From Bacteroidia bacterium (GTDB lineage Bacteria > Bacteroidota > Bacteroidia > UBA4408): a DNA stretch of 64,000 nucleotides. Below the pieces are notes generated by a model. The model had not been told where the DNA came from, searched no databases, and was given only the letters and a program-made list of their open reading frames with translations. Shown here one piece after another: positions 43,555-52,876 of the stretch. Made by a program: the position numbers and the translations under genes. Location: NCBI GenBank assembly GCA_020845635.1, contig JADLFI010000030.1, positions 118,678 to 182,677 on the forward strand, read 5' to 3'. The first letter of the stretch is position 1. Every line of letters starts with the position of its first letter.

Positions 43555-45498
43555 TTAATAAATCCTCTTTAAATTCATTTCTCTTACCGGGGCTATTATT
43601 AATGGAACCTTTTCTATACTTACCGAACTGGTATCTAAACCAAACGCTTTTTCCTCCGAAAGGCTTATACTTTTAAGTAGAAAATATATTTTAAGCACAA
43701 TCCCTTCATAAAGAGGCAAATCATTTTCATTACTTAAAAACTTTTCCATTACAATAAATTTAAAGTCGCCTATTACATTATTTTTATTCAGAGATTCATA
43801 ACGGCTTGTAATATCCACTTCTTTATTTTTTACCATATCTTCAACCACTTTTCTAAACATCAAATTAATTCGTGGTGCAACTCTAAAGCCCAATTTAAAA
43901 TCAATTCTGATAATATCGTCTTTGATAACTTCTGTTACCTTATATTCCATAGTATGCGGCTCATCCATTAAATCAACATGTATAAACCAATATATATCGG
44001 CTCGTTTGGGTTGTTTTTGTAAAATACTGTAAATAATTTTCGATTCTATTTCATCTTTACGTCCGGCACTGGTTAGATACACCAAATGGGTGGCGTATTT
44101 TGGAATGCTCATATCTTTACTTAAATCGTAAATCTGACCCAGATAATCGTTTAGTTTGGTAAACTCTACATAGCTGTTTCTAATTTTCCATGAATCGTAC
44201 CAAACCCACATTACACAAATTAAAACAGTAGCAACCAATAAAGTAACCCAACCGCCATGAGGCAATTTTTCAAGATTGGCAACAAGGAAAGAAACCTCAA
44301 TAATAGAATATACCACAATATAGGCTAATATATATATTTTCTTATATCGTTTCAAAATCATATAAAAAATCAATAACGTTGAAGACATCAACATGCCAAT
44401 AATAATGGTAAGACCATAAGCTGCCTCCATATTACCCGATTCTTTGAAAAGCAATACTATGCCAATGCAACCAAACATTAACATCCAATTTACGGAAGGA
44501 ATATAAAGCTGTCCTTTTAGATTTGAAGGATAATGTATTTTTACCTTTGGCCAAAGATTAAGACGAATAGCCTCATTTATTAAAGTAAACGAACCACTTA
44601 TTAAAGCTTGGCTTGCCACAATAGTAGCAACTGTTGCAATAATAATACCTATGGGTAAAATTCTTTCCGGTATAATAGCGTAAAAAGGATTAACATTAAC
44701 CAACTGCTCGGGGGCGGCATTAATTAAAAAAGAAGCTTGTCCCATATAATTAAGTACCAAAGCTACTTTTACAAAAACCCAAGCGGCTCTTATGTTTTTT
44801 TTCCCACAATGACCTAAATCACTGTATAGAGCCTCGGCTCCCGTAGTACAAAGAAAAATAGCCCCCAAAAGCCAAAAGCCATTAGGGTGTTGGGTTAATA
44901 ATACGTAACCATAGTATGGGTTAAGAGCTTTTAATACTTCGGGGTGGTGCGTAATTGAAATAACCCCCATAACGGCAATAAAACTAAACCAAATTAACAT
45001 AATTGGGCCAAAAAACTGACCAATAAATTTTGTTCCAAATTGTTGAATAATAAATAACCCTGCAATAATTCCTATCACTATAGGTACTGTTTTTATATTT
45101 GGGTTAAGCTCTTGTAGGCCTTCAATAGCAGACGAAACAGAAATAGCAGGAGTAATAATTCCTTCGCCCAATAAAGCGCTTCCTCCAATTATAGCAGGTA
45201 TGAGCAACCACTTTACTTTGGTTTTTTTTACTAAAGTATATAATGCAAAAATTCCCCCTTCGCCTCTATTATCAGCTCGCAGCATTAAAACAATATACTT
45301 TAATGAAGTAAGTAGCGTTAGTGTCCAAAAAATGCAAGAAACACTTCCTAACACGATTTCAGGATTAATTTCTCCATCTCCTATTAATGCACGTAACACA
45401 TACAGAGGCGATGTTCCCAAATCGCCAAAAATTATTCCTAAGGTAACTAAGACTCCGGCCGAGGTAAGTTTTTGATGTGGATTTAACTCCGAGCTCAT
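43555..45498 (-). CDS. kup: KUP-family potassium uptake transporter
   Basis: A 647-residue K+/H+ symporter of the KUP/HAK/KT family in the inner membrane. It starts 'LTSAGVLVTLGIIFGDLGTSPLYVL', the first family signature, then shows about 12 membrane segments to residue 430, with 'RADNRGEGGIFALYTL', 'GALLYSDLGHCG'-type motif ('GAEALYSDLGHCGKKNI') and 'WMLMFGCIGIVLLF'. A C-terminal soluble domain of about 215 residues follows. K+ uptake is the known family role. Single gene; the 346-base upstream region is shared with the divergent ribosomal operon. Confidence 0.95.
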   Translation of the reverse strand: MSSELNPHQKLTSAGVLVTLGIIFGDLGTSPLYVLRALIGDGEINPEIVLGSVSCIFWTLTLLTSLKYIVLMLRADNRGEGGIFALYTLVKKTKVKWLLIPAIIGGSALLGEGIITPAISVSSAIEGLQELNPNIKTVPIVIGIIAGLFIIQQFGTKFIGQFFGPIMLIWFSFIAVMGVISITHHPEVLKALNPYYGYVLLTQHPNGFWLLGAIFLCTTGAEALYSDLGHCGKKNIRAAWVFVKVALVLNYMGQASFLINAAPEQLVNVNPFYAIIPERILPIGIIIATVATIVASQALISGSFTLINEAIRLNLWPKVKIHYPSNLKGQLYIPSVNWMLMFGCIGIVLLFKESGNMEAAYGLTIIIGMLMSSTLLIFYMILKRYKKIYILAYIVVYSIIEVSFLVANLEKLPHGGWVTLLVATVLICVMWVWYDSWKIRNSYVEFTKLNDYLGQIYDLSKDMSIPKYATHLVYLTSAGRKDEIESKIIYSILQKQPKRADIYWFIHVDLMDEPHTMEYKVTEVIKDDIIRIDFKLGFRVAPRINLMFRKVVEDMVKNKEVDITSRYESLNKNNVIGDFKFIVMEKFLSNENDLPLYEGIVLKIYFLLKSISLSEEKAFGLDTSSVSIEKVPLIIAPVREMNLKRIY

Positions 45499-45768
45499 AA
45501 TAAATTTTGTGGGTCAAAGGTAAATATTGTCCAATGCAAAAATACAGTGGCATAAAAAATATTTTTTGTGGTAAAAATTAGTTCGCCCCAACCAAAAATT
45601 TTATGTGTTTTGAACAATAAATATATTTTTTTGATGCCAAGATTTGGTCGAAATTATTGATAAAATGAATTTTTTCAACCAAATTGAATTTTATATATGC
45701 CTGTTTATGAGTACTTTTTAACTTATTAACAAAAAAGTGCTGTTTTCAACAAATTAATTGCGGGGATA
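45499..45768. other. Divergent non-coding region between kup and rplM
   Basis: AT-rich leader for two divergent transcription units. A hairpin (45710-45719 with 45732-45741, one G-U pair) lies upstream of the rplM promoter. No gene or clear box for kup was found. Confidence 0.5.
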
Positions 45769-45801
45769 TTTGGTTCAAACAAAAAAATATTATTACATTT
45801 G
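45769..45801 (+). promoter_or_regulatory. Bacteroidota-type promoter of the ribosomal protein operon
   Basis: TTTG at 45769-45772 (-33) and TACATTTG at 45794-45801 (-7, consensus TAnnTTTG) are separated by 21 bases, as expected for the Bacteroidota primary sigma factor. Transcription would start at about 45808, some 38 bases before the rplM start. This is the best promoter in the window. Confidence 0.75.
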
Positions 45802-45845
45802 CACCCCTCAATTTAGGAGAATATTAATTTTTTAAACATAAAATA

Positions 45846-46301
45846 GTGGATAGTTTAAGTTATAAAACCATTTCGGCCAATAGAGCAACAGTTAATAAAC
45901 AATGGATATTAATAGATGCTGAAAATGAAGTATTGGGTCGTTTGTCTTCAAAAGTAGCCAAAATTTTGCGAGGCAAAAATAAAACAGAATACACCCCACA
46001 TGTTGATTGTGGAGACAATGTAATCATCATAAATGCCGAAAAAGTAAAACTTACCGGTAATAAAATGTTGGAGAAACAATATATCAGACATACCGGTTAT
46101 CCTGGAGGTCAACGCTTTACCAGCGTTAGCGAAATGTTAGAAAAACATCCGGAAAGAATCATTAAAAAAGCTGTTCATGGCATGATTCCAAAAACAAAAT
46201 TAGGCGCTGCCTTAGAACGTAATTTATTTGTGTATGCTGGTACTCAACATCCTCATGAAGCACAAAAACCAACATTGGTTAAACTTAATACAATAAAATA
46301 G
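45846..46301 (+). CDS. rplM: 50S ribosomal protein L13
   Basis: A 151-residue large-subunit protein. It begins 'MDSLSYKTISANRATVNKQW', the usual Bacteroidota N-terminus, with 'WILIDAENEVLGRLSSKVAK', 'RHTGYPGGQRFTSVSEML' and 'AVHGMIPKTKLG' as family signatures. The start is GTG at 45846, with the preceding in-frame TAG overlapping it by one base; no ATG fits. It is first in the operon with rpsI (9-base gap). Confidence 0.98.
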   Translation: MDSLSYKTISANRATVNKQWILIDAENEVLGRLSSKVAKILRGKNKTEYTPHVDCGDNVIIINAEKVKLTGNKMLEKQYIRHTGYPGGQRFTSVSEMLEKHPERIIKKAVHGMIPKTKLGAALERNLFVYAGTQHPHEAQKPTLVKLNTIK

Positions 46302-46310
46302 TAAAAAATA

Positions 46311-46697
46311 ATGGACGTAACAAATACCATTGGAAGAAGAAAAACTGCCGTTGCTCGTATATATATGCAATTAGGCAAAGGTGAAATAACCATCAATAAT
46401 AGAGATTATAAAGAATACTTTAAAACAGAACCCTTACAAGCAAAAATCAATCAGCCCTTTGCTGTTTGCAACCTCGTTGGAAATTATGATGTAAAGGTTA
46501 ATGTTGACGGTGGTGGTATTACCGGACAGGCCGAAGCTGTACGTTTAGCCATTTCCAGAGCTCTTGTTGAAGTTAATAACGAAAATAGAGCGGCTTTAAA
46601 ACCTCTTGGTTTATTAACCCGTAACCCTAAAATGGTTGAGCGTAAAAAGCCCGGACAAAAGAAAGCTCGTAAGAGATTCCAGTTCAGCAAACGTTAA
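46311..46697 (+). CDS. rpsI: 30S ribosomal protein S9
   Basis: 128 residues with the N-terminal 'TNTIGRRKTAVARIYM', 'GGGITGQAEAVRLAISRAL' and the basic C-terminal tail 'KARKRFQFSKR' that contacts P-site tRNA. Full length. rplM-rpsI is a widely conserved pair; here rpsB and tsf follow on the same strand. Confidence 0.98.
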   Translation: MDVTNTIGRRKTAVARIYMQLGKGEITINNRDYKEYFKTEPLQAKINQPFAVCNLVGNYDVKVNVDGGGITGQAEAVRLAISRALVEVNNENRAALKPLGLLTRNPKMVERKKPGQKKARKRFQFSKR

Positions 46698-46738
46698 TAT
46701 TTATTTACTTTTTAATTTAATACGAATTTTTATAACTC

Positions 46739-47545
46739 ATGTCAAGAGCAAACTATAATGATTTATTAGAAGCCGGTGTACACTTTGGTCACTTGGCCCG
46801 CAAATGGAACCCTGCCATGGCTCCTTATATTTTTATGAAAAAAAATGGCATTCATATCATTGACCTTAATAAAACTGTTGTTAAGCTAGATGAAGCTTGT
46901 GATGCTTTAAAACAAATAGCCAAATCGGGCAAAAAAGTTTTGTTTGTTGCCACCAAAAAGCAAGCTAAAGATGTGGTGTCAAACAGCGTTAAAAATATCA
47001 ATATGCCCTACGTTACAGAAAGATGGCCGGGCGGAATGCTTACCAACTTTGCTACTATACGTAAAGCCATTAAGAAAATGGGTTCCATTGATAAAATGAA
47101 AACCGATGGTACTTGGGAAAATATAAACAAAAAAGAGCGATTGTTAATTACCCGTGAAAGAGAAAAACTGGAAAAAACCTTGGGTAGTGTTGCTGACTTA
47201 ACCAGGCTTCCTGCTGCTTTATTTATAGTAGATATCAGTAAAGAGCATATTGCCGTTTCTGAAGCACGCAAATTAAACATCCCTACTTTTGCTATTGTTG
47301 ATACCAACACCAATCCTAATTTAGTTGATTTTGCTATCCCTGCCAATGACGATGCGTCAAAATCTATCCAAATTATTATGGATACAGTAACTAAAGCAAT
47401 ACAAGAAGGATTGTCTGAAAGAAAAGTAGATAAAGATAAAGATGAAGATTCTGCCGAAAAGGATCATGAAGCTGCTGTTACTGAAGTAACTGCCGAAGAG
47501 GGTGGAGAGCAAGAAGAACGCAGAACCAAAAGACCTAGAAAATAA
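46739..47545 (+). CDS. rpsB: 30S ribosomal protein S2
   Basis: 268 residues; starts '[20 protein letters not shown]' and contains '[17 protein letters not shown]' and '[20 protein letters not shown]', both standard. After about residue 225 there is a charged tail of about 40 residues, acidic then basic ([16 protein letters not shown]), longer than in E. coli; similar tails are common in Bacteroidota. tsf follows after 28 bases. Confidence 0.98.
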   Translation: MSRANYNDLLEAGVHFGHLARKWNPAMAPYIFMKKNGIHIIDLNKTVVKLDEACDALKQIAKSGKKVLFVATKKQAKDVVSNSVKNINMPYVTERWPGGMLTNFATIRKAIKKMGSIDKMKTDGTWENINKKERLLITREREKLEKTLGSVADLTRLPAALFIVDISKEHIAVSEARKLNIPTFAIVDTNTNPNLVDFAIPANDDASKSIQIIMDTVTKAIQEGLSERKVDKDKDEDSAEKDHEAAVTEVTAEEGGEQEERRTKRPRK

Positions 47546-47573
47546 TTTTATAAACTCAATTTAAATACACAAA

Positions 47574-48410
47574 ATGTCATCAACAACTGTAAATATAACC
47601 GCAGCAGAAGTAAACAAGTTACGTACACAAACCGGTGCCGGTATGATGGATTGCAAAAAAGCATTGGTTGAAGCTGAAGGTGATTTTGAAAAAGCCATTG
47701 ATATTTTAAGAAAGAAAGGACAAAAAGTAGCTGCTAACCGTGAAGACCGTGAGGCCAAAGAAGGTTATGTAATTGCAAAAATTCCTTCCGATAACAAGTT
47801 TGGTGCTATTATCTCCTTAAATTGCGAAACAGATTTTGTTGCAAAAAATGCTGATTTTGTTGCCTTTGCCGAAAAAATTATTGATGCAGCCATTACCCAC
47901 AAGCCAAGTGATTTAGATGCCTTAAAAGCTATTCAACTTGATGGAAGAACACTTGCTGACACCATTATTGATTATGTAGGGAAAATTGGCGAAAAAATTG
48001 AGTTGGGAAGATACGAATCTGTTTCGGCTGAATGTATAGTTGCTTATAATCATCCCGGAAACAGAGTAGCCAGCATTGTTGGTTTCAACAAGTGTGCAGA
48101 TACTCAAGTATTACGTGATGTTGCTATGCAAGTAGCAGCTATGGCTCCTGTAGCTTTAGATAAAGACAGCGTTGACGCCTCAATTTTAGAACGCGAAATA
48201 GAAATTGGTAAAGAACAAGCCCGTGCCGAAGGAAAACCGGAAGAAATGCTTGAAAAAATAGCTATGGGCAAGCTCAACAAATTCTATAAAGAAAGCACTC
48301 TGCTTAATCAGGAATTTATAAAAGATAATAAAAAAACTATTGCCCAGTATATGAATGACAGTGAAAAAGGGCTAACAGCAACAGGATTTAGACGAGTAGC
48401 CTTAGGTTAA
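47574..48410 (+). CDS. tsf: Translation elongation factor Ts
   Basis: The guanine-nucleotide exchange factor for EF-Tu. 278 residues with the N-terminal UBA-like domain '[20 protein letters not shown]', the EF-Tu-contact motif '[10 protein letters not shown]' and the C-terminal '[19 protein letters not shown]'. It follows rpsB, the classical rpsB-tsf pair. A strong hairpin with a T-run lies 17 bases after its stop. Confidence 0.98.
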   Translation: MSSTTVNITAAEVNKLRTQTGAGMMDCKKALVEAEGDFEKAIDILRKKGQKVAANREDREAKEGYVIAKIPSDNKFGAIISLNCETDFVAKNADFVAFAEKIIDAAITHKPSDLDALKAIQLDGRTLADTIIDYVGKIGEKIELGRYESVSAECIVAYNHPGNRVASIVGFNKCADTQVLRDVAMQVAAMAPVALDKDSVDASILEREIEIGKEQARAEGKPEEMLEKIAMGKLNKFYKESTLLNQEFIKDNKKTIAQYMNDSEKGLTATGFRRVALG

Positions 48411-48426
48411 TGGTCTATCAAACTTT

Positions 48427-48459
48427 AAAAAAGAGAGAAAATATTCTCTCTTTTTTTTT
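48427..48459 (+). terminator. Terminator or attenuator between tsf and pyrH
   Basis: A long stem AAAGAGAGAA/TTCTCTCTTT (left arm 48427-48439, right arm from 48444), 4-base loop and a run of nine T. It lies between the tsf stop and the true pyrH ATG at 48482. Transcription of pyrH-frr must read through it or start inside. Confidence 0.88.
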
Positions 48460-48481
48460 GAATATTAAAAATCAAAAACCA

Positions 48482-49192
48482 ATGAAATATAAAAGAATAC
48501 TTTTAAAACTAAGTGGCGAGTCTTTAATGGGCGACAAACAATTTGGTATTGATAATTTACGTCTTGAGCAATATGCTAATGACATAAAAGAGGTAGTTGA
48601 TAAAGGATTACAAGTTGCTATAGTTATTGGGGGCGGCAATATTTTTAGAGGAATTCAGGCCGAGGAAGGAGGAATGGACAGGGTGCAAGGCGATTATATG
48701 GGAATGTTGGCAACAGTAATAAATAGTATGGCTCTACAAAGTGCCTTAGAGCGTTTAGGTGTGCAAACCCGCCTTCAAAGTGCTATTAAAATGGAGGCTA
48801 TTTGCGAAGTGTTTATTAGAAGAAAAGCCGTAAGACATTTAGAAAAAGGAAGAGTGGTAATTTTTGGAGCCGGAACCGGAAACCCATATTTTACAACTGA
48901 TACAGCCGCTTCTTTAAGAGCTATAGAAATAGAAGCCGATGCCATACTTAAAGGAACGCGTGTTGATGGCATTTATACTTCTGACCCTGAAAAGGATAAA
49001 AACGCTGTAAAGTATGAAAATATTAGCTTTGACGAAGTATATCAGAAAGGGTTAAATGTAATGGATATGACAGCTTTTACCCTTTGTAAAGAAAACAGAC
49101 TGCCTATTATTGTTTTTGATATGAACAAAAAAGGAAATTTAAGTAAATTAGTGGAGGGCGAGAAATTAGGTACATTAGTAGAAATGCAGTAA
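48482..49192 (+). CDS. pyrH: Uridylate kinase
   Basis: Phosphorylates UMP to UDP for pyrimidine nucleotide synthesis. The start at 48482 gives 236 residues beginning '[17 protein letters not shown]', the universal UMPK N-terminus. An in-frame ATG at 48410 would add 24 codons that run through the terminator, so it is not used. Motifs: '[14 protein letters not shown]', '[21 protein letters not shown]', '[18 protein letters not shown]' and '[18 protein letters not shown]'. Order rpsB-tsf-pyrH-frr is a classic bacterial arrangement. Confidence 0.98.
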   Translation: MKYKRILLKLSGESLMGDKQFGIDNLRLEQYANDIKEVVDKGLQVAIVIGGGNIFRGIQAEEGGMDRVQGDYMGMLATVINSMALQSALERLGVQTRLQSAIKMEAICEVFIRRKAVRHLEKGRVVIFGAGTGNPYFTTDTAASLRAIEIEADAILKGTRVDGIYTSDPEKDKNAVKYENISFDEVYQKGLNVMDMTAFTLCKENRLPIIVFDMNKKGNLSKLVEGEKLGTLVEMQ

Positions 49193-49218
49193 TTTTACAA
49201 ACTAAAAAGATAAATTTT

Positions 49219-49785
49219 ATGAGTTCAGAAAAAATAAAGGCTTGCCTGGATTCAACAGAAGTTGAAATGGGAAAAGCCATTAAACATCTTGAAGCAGAGC
49301 TTGCCAAAGTACGTGCAGGTAAAGCTAATCCCGCTATGTTAGACAATATTCAAGTAGAGTACTACGGAGCATTATCGCCAATCAGTAATGTGGCCAGCAT
49401 TAGCACTCCTGATGCACGAACTATTGTTATTCAACCTTGGGAAAAATCGAGCATTACACCTATAGAAAAGGCTATTATGGCTTCAAATCTTGGATTTAAT
49501 CCTCAAAATGATGGTGTGCTTATACGCATAATGGTTCCACCGCTTACCGAAGAAAGAAGAAAAGATTTAGTAAAAAAGGCTAAAGCAGAAACAGAAAACT
49601 GTAAAGTGGTATTACGCAATCTTAGACGCGATGCCAACGAAGTTCTCAAAAAACTGAATAAAGAAGGTACTCCTGACGATTTAATTAAAACCGCAGAAAC
49701 CAAAATTCAAAATATAATCAATTCTTTTACCGAAAAAGCCGATAAACACTTAGAGCAAAAGGAAAAAGAAATAATGACAGTTTAG
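49219..49785 (+). CDS. frr: Ribosome recycling factor
   Basis: 188 residues; with EF-G it splits post-termination ribosomes. Seen: 'MGKAIKHLEAELAKVRAGKA', 'YYGALSPISNVASI', 'IQPWEKSSITPIEKAI' and 'VPPLTEERRKDLVKKAK', all family signatures. It starts 26 bases after pyrH and is presumably co-transcribed with it. Confidence 0.98.
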   Translation: MSSEKIKACLDSTEVEMGKAIKHLEAELAKVRAGKANPAMLDNIQVEYYGALSPISNVASISTPDARTIVIQPWEKSSITPIEKAIMASNLGFNPQNDGVLIRIMVPPLTEERRKDLVKKAKAETENCKVVLRNLRRDANEVLKKLNKEGTPDDLIKTAETKIQNIINSFTEKADKHLEQKEKEIMTV

Positions 49786-49867
49786 CAGTTTGTTAAACAA
49801 GGGCACACTGTTTGATGCCTTATTATCAATAATTTAATATTTACTCAACTTAAACCTTGAATTTAAG

Positions 49868-50281
49868 ATGTATCCAGAACAACTTGTAAAACCAATGAAA
49901 GCCGAAATGACCAATGTAGGCTTTGAAGATTTAACCAGCGCTGATGCTGTTGAAAATGTTTTAAACCAAAAAAGCGGAACCGTTCTTGTTTTTGTAAACT
50001 CAGTATGTGGTTGCGCTGCCGGTGCTGCTCGTCCGGGTGTTATTCAGTCTATTAACAACGAAAAGAAACCTTCAAAATTAGTTACCGTTTTTGCCGGGTT
50101 TGACAATGAGGCTGTTGCCGCAGCAAGAAATTATATGTTGCCATATCCTCCGTCATCACCTTCTATTGCTTTATTTAAAGATGGTAAATTAGTGCATTTT
50201 GTAGAAAGACACCATATTGAAGGAAAAGGACCTCAGGCTATAGCAGATGGCTTAAAATTAGCCTATGATCATTTTTGCTAG
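49868..50281 (+). CDS. BrxA/BrxB-type bacilliredoxin (CGC motif)
   Basis: A 137-residue thioredoxin-fold protein. It begins 'MYPEQLVKPMKAEMTNVGFE', the characteristic YphP/YqiW opening, and has the active motif 'VFVNSVCGCAAGAARPG' (C47-G-C49). In Firmicutes these proteins remove bacillithiol from proteins; the enzyme's role here depends on whether the organism makes bacillithiol, which the window does not show. It is separated from frr by 82 bases and ends at a strong bidirectional terminator. Confidence 0.93.
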   Translation: MYPEQLVKPMKAEMTNVGFEDLTSADAVENVLNQKSGTVLVFVNSVCGCAAGAARPGVIQSINNEKKPSKLVTVFAGFDNEAVAAARNYMLPYPPSSPSIALFKDGKLVHFVERHHIEGKGPQAIADGLKLAYDHFC

Positions 50282-50299
50282 TACTTGTTTTCTTAACAC

Positions 50300-50330
50300 A
50301 AAAAAGGCTGACTATTAGTCAGCCTTTTTT
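50300..50330. terminator. Bidirectional terminator between bacilliredoxin gene and dxs
   Basis: Stem AAAGGCTGACT/AGTCAGCCTTT (arms ending 50313 and starting 50317) with a T-run on each strand. It serves the convergent bacilliredoxin gene and probably dxs, whose stop is about 75 bases away. Confidence 0.92.
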
Positions 50331-50405
50331 GTTAGTATTTCTTGCATCTTATTGCATAAATTATCTCAAGTAAAACCTTTAGGCTCTTTGCCTTAAAATT
50401 ATCAA

Positions 50406-52334
50406 TTAGCTTACCATAGCATTGTTTTTCTCTGCCAAAAGCTCCAATGCCGTATTATATATACCTTGGGCATCAAACCCACACTCAGCATACAATTCTT
50501 TTTGCTCTCCGTGATCCACAAAGCGATCCGGAATACCCAATCGTTTTACATGAGCCATATATCCATTATCAGCCATAAACTCTATTACCGCACTTCCCAT
50601 TCCTCCAATAATACAACCATCCTCAACCGTAATTACCTTATCAAACTTACCAAATACTTCATGTAAAATCATTTCATCCAAAGGTTTTGCAAACCGCATA
50701 TCATAATGTGCGGCTTCAATCCCTTTTTTCGATAAAGTATCACAAGCATCGGTAGCCATATTACCAATATGTCCAATACTAAGAATCGCTAGGTCTTTGC
50801 CATCGCGCAGCTTACGCCCTTTCCCAATAGGTATGGTTTTCATAGGTTTTTTCCAATTGGTCATTACCCCGTTCCCTCTCGGATATCTAATCGTGAAAGG
50901 ACCCATATTTTCTTGTTGTGCCGTAAACATAAGGTTTCTTAGTTCTTCCTCATTCATTGGAGCCGAAACTATCATGTTTGGAACACAACGCATATAGGCT
51001 AAGTCGTAAGCTCCATGATGTGTAGCCCCATCAGAACCGGCAAAACCACCACGATCTAAACAAAATATTACATTTAAATTTTGTAAGGCTACATCATGAA
51101 TTACCTGATCATAGGCTCGCTGCATAAATGATGAATAAATATTACAGAATGGAATTAAGCCCTGCGTAGCCATACCTGCCGAAAATGTAACTGCGTGCTG
51201 TTCGGCAATACCAACATCAAAAGCACGGTCGGGCATAGCTTCCAACATAAGGTTTAATGAACAGCCCGATGGCATGGCGGGTGTTACCCCTATTATTTTC
51301 TTGTTTTGTTCAGCTAACTCAACAATAGTGTGTCCAAAAACATCCTGATATTTAGGTGGTTGTGGTTGATTACCTCCTACTTTAATAATTTCTCCGGTTT
51401 CTTTATTAAACAATCCGGGAGAGTGCCATATTGTTTGATTTCCTTCTTCAGAAAATTTATACCCTTTACCTTTAACGGTAAGGCAATGCAGTATTTTAGG
51501 TCCGGGTATTTGCTTTAAATCTTTAAGTACTTTTGTTAATCTTACCACATCATGCCCATCAACCGGCCCAAAGTATCTGAACTTTAACGACTCAAACAAA
51601 TTACTTTGCTTTAACATAGCCGATTTTAATCCGCTTTCTATTTTTGAGGCAATTTCTTGTGCATTAGGTCCCAATTTGCTTATTTTCCCCAATAATTTCC
51701 ACACCTCATCTTTCACCTTATTGTAGGTTTGTGAGGTAGTAATATCTGTCAGATATTCTTTTAAAGCACCTACATTGGGATCAATACTCATACAGTTATC
51801 ATTCAAAATAACCAATAAATTGGTGTTTTCAACACCTGCATGATTAAGTCCTTCAAATGCCATACCTCCTGTAAGTGCGCCATCTCCAATTACTGCAATA
51901 TGTTGTTTCTGGTTTTCTCCTTTGTATCTGTCGGCTACGGCCATACCCAAAGCAGCCGAAATAGATGTACTTGAATGGCCTACCCCAAAAGCATCATAAA
52001 TGCTTTCTTTTCGTTTAGGAAATCCGCTAATACCTTTATAAATTCTATTGGTATGAAACTCTTTTCTGCGGCCTGTTAGTATTTTATGTCCATAGGCTTG
52101 ATGACCCACATCCCACACCAATAAATCGTTAGGTGTATTAAAAACATAATGCAATGCTACGGTAAGCTCAACCACCCCTAAACTTGCTCCAAAGTGACCG
52201 CCTTTTACCGATACTATGTCAATAATAAACTGTCTTAGCTCATTACATACTTGTATAAGTTGTTCCTCCTTAAGTTTCTTTAAGTCGTCCGGGTTTTCAA
52301 TGGCAGACAGTAATAAGCCTGTTTTAATTTCCAT
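50406..52334 (-). CDS. dxs: 1-deoxy-D-xylulose-5-phosphate synthase
   Basis: First enzyme of the non-mevalonate isoprenoid pathway; joins pyruvate and glyceraldehyde-3-phosphate with thiamine diphosphate. 642 residues, complete. Motifs: 'KGGHFGASLGVVELTVALHY', 'VWDVGHQAYGHKILTGR', the TPP-binding 'GDGALTGGMAFEGLNHAG', 'FRYFGPVDGHD', 'GIAEQHAVTFSAGMA' and the C-terminal transketolase-like domain. Two small envelope protein genes lie upstream on the same strand, 29 bases off for the nearer one. Confidence 0.98.
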   Translation of the reverse strand: MEIKTGLLLSAIENPDDLKKLKEEQLIQVCNELRQFIIDIVSVKGGHFGASLGVVELTVALHYVFNTPNDLLVWDVGHQAYGHKILTGRRKEFHTNRIYKGISGFPKRKESIYDAFGVGHSSTSISAALGMAVADRYKGENQKQHIAVIGDGALTGGMAFEGLNHAGVENTNLLVILNDNCMSIDPNVGALKEYLTDITTSQTYNKVKDEVWKLLGKISKLGPNAQEIASKIESGLKSAMLKQSNLFESLKFRYFGPVDGHDVVRLTKVLKDLKQIPGPKILHCLTVKGKGYKFSEEGNQTIWHSPGLFNKETGEIIKVGGNQPQPPKYQDVFGHTIVELAEQNKKIIGVTPAMPSGCSLNLMLEAMPDRAFDVGIAEQHAVTFSAGMATQGLIPFCNIYSSFMQRAYDQVIHDVALQNLNVIFCLDRGGFAGSDGATHHGAYDLAYMRCVPNMIVSAPMNEEELRNLMFTAQQENMGPFTIRYPRGNGVMTNWKKPMKTIPIGKGRKLRDGKDLAILSIGHIGNMATDACDTLSKKGIEAAHYDMRFAKPLDEMILHEVFGKFDKVITVEDGCIIGGMGSAVIEFMADNGYMAHVKRLGIPDRFVDHGEQKELYAECGFDAQGIYNTALELLAEKNNAMVS

Positions 52335-52363
52335 GGTTGTATATGATGTATTAATGCAAGTAT

Positions 52364-52834
52364 TTATTTTGAAATAATAACTTCGGGAGTTGAAATAATA
52401 TTGCTTTTATTTAAAGCCTTATCGGTGATATAAATTTCGTACTTAATAGTATCGTAACTCGAAAAAGGATCGTAGTAATACGGTTGAATTGCTACTTTTA
52501 TAACCCCTTGTATTTTTTTCTTTTTGCCACTACTATTAATTACCGGAATACGGTAGTTAAAATCGGCCGGAAGCTCACGATATACCCATTGTCCCTTTTG
52601 TTTTTCGATATAAGTAATAAATAAATTGTAGTTATTAGGGGGAATGGTATCGTTTTGGGTTAATCCTATATCGCCATCGCCATCAATAAAACCTATAAAT
52701 AAATTGGCCGAATCTTTATAAGTTACAATGTCCTTAAATTCTATTTCGGGAACGGGCGAGGCTGTTTCTTTTTTTAAACATGACAACCATGCAAAACTTA
52801 TCAGGCATATTATGAGTACAGATTTAGTTGTCAT
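52364..52834 (-). CDS. Small conserved-looking lipoprotein upstream of dxs
   Basis: 156 residues with a lipobox 'FAWLSC' near Cys19. The mature part contains 'VTYKDSANLFIGFIDGDGDI', an Asp/Gly-rich loop that recurs in Bacteroidota lipoproteins of unknown function, then beta-rich sequence. I do not know its role. It is spaced 29 bases from dxs and 42 bases from the T9SS protein upstream, so co-transcription with dxs is likely but functional linkage is not implied. Confidence 0.7.
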   Translation of the reverse strand: MTTKSVLIICLISFAWLSCLKKETASPVPEIEFKDIVTYKDSANLFIGFIDGDGDIGLTQNDTIPPNNYNLFITYIEKQKGQWVYRELPADFNYRIPVINSSGKKKKIQGVIKVAIQPYYYDPFSSYDTIKYEIYITDKALNKSNIISTPEVIISK

Positions 52835-52876
52835 TGCTGCATTATAAACAAACTCTTTTTAAAATAAGATTAACTG

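Noticed and set aside
48410-48481. 24 extra codons at the front of pyrH from ATG 48410
   Set aside because: They overlap the tsf stop by one base and run through the terminator stem and T-run; the conserved UMP kinase N-terminus begins at 48482.
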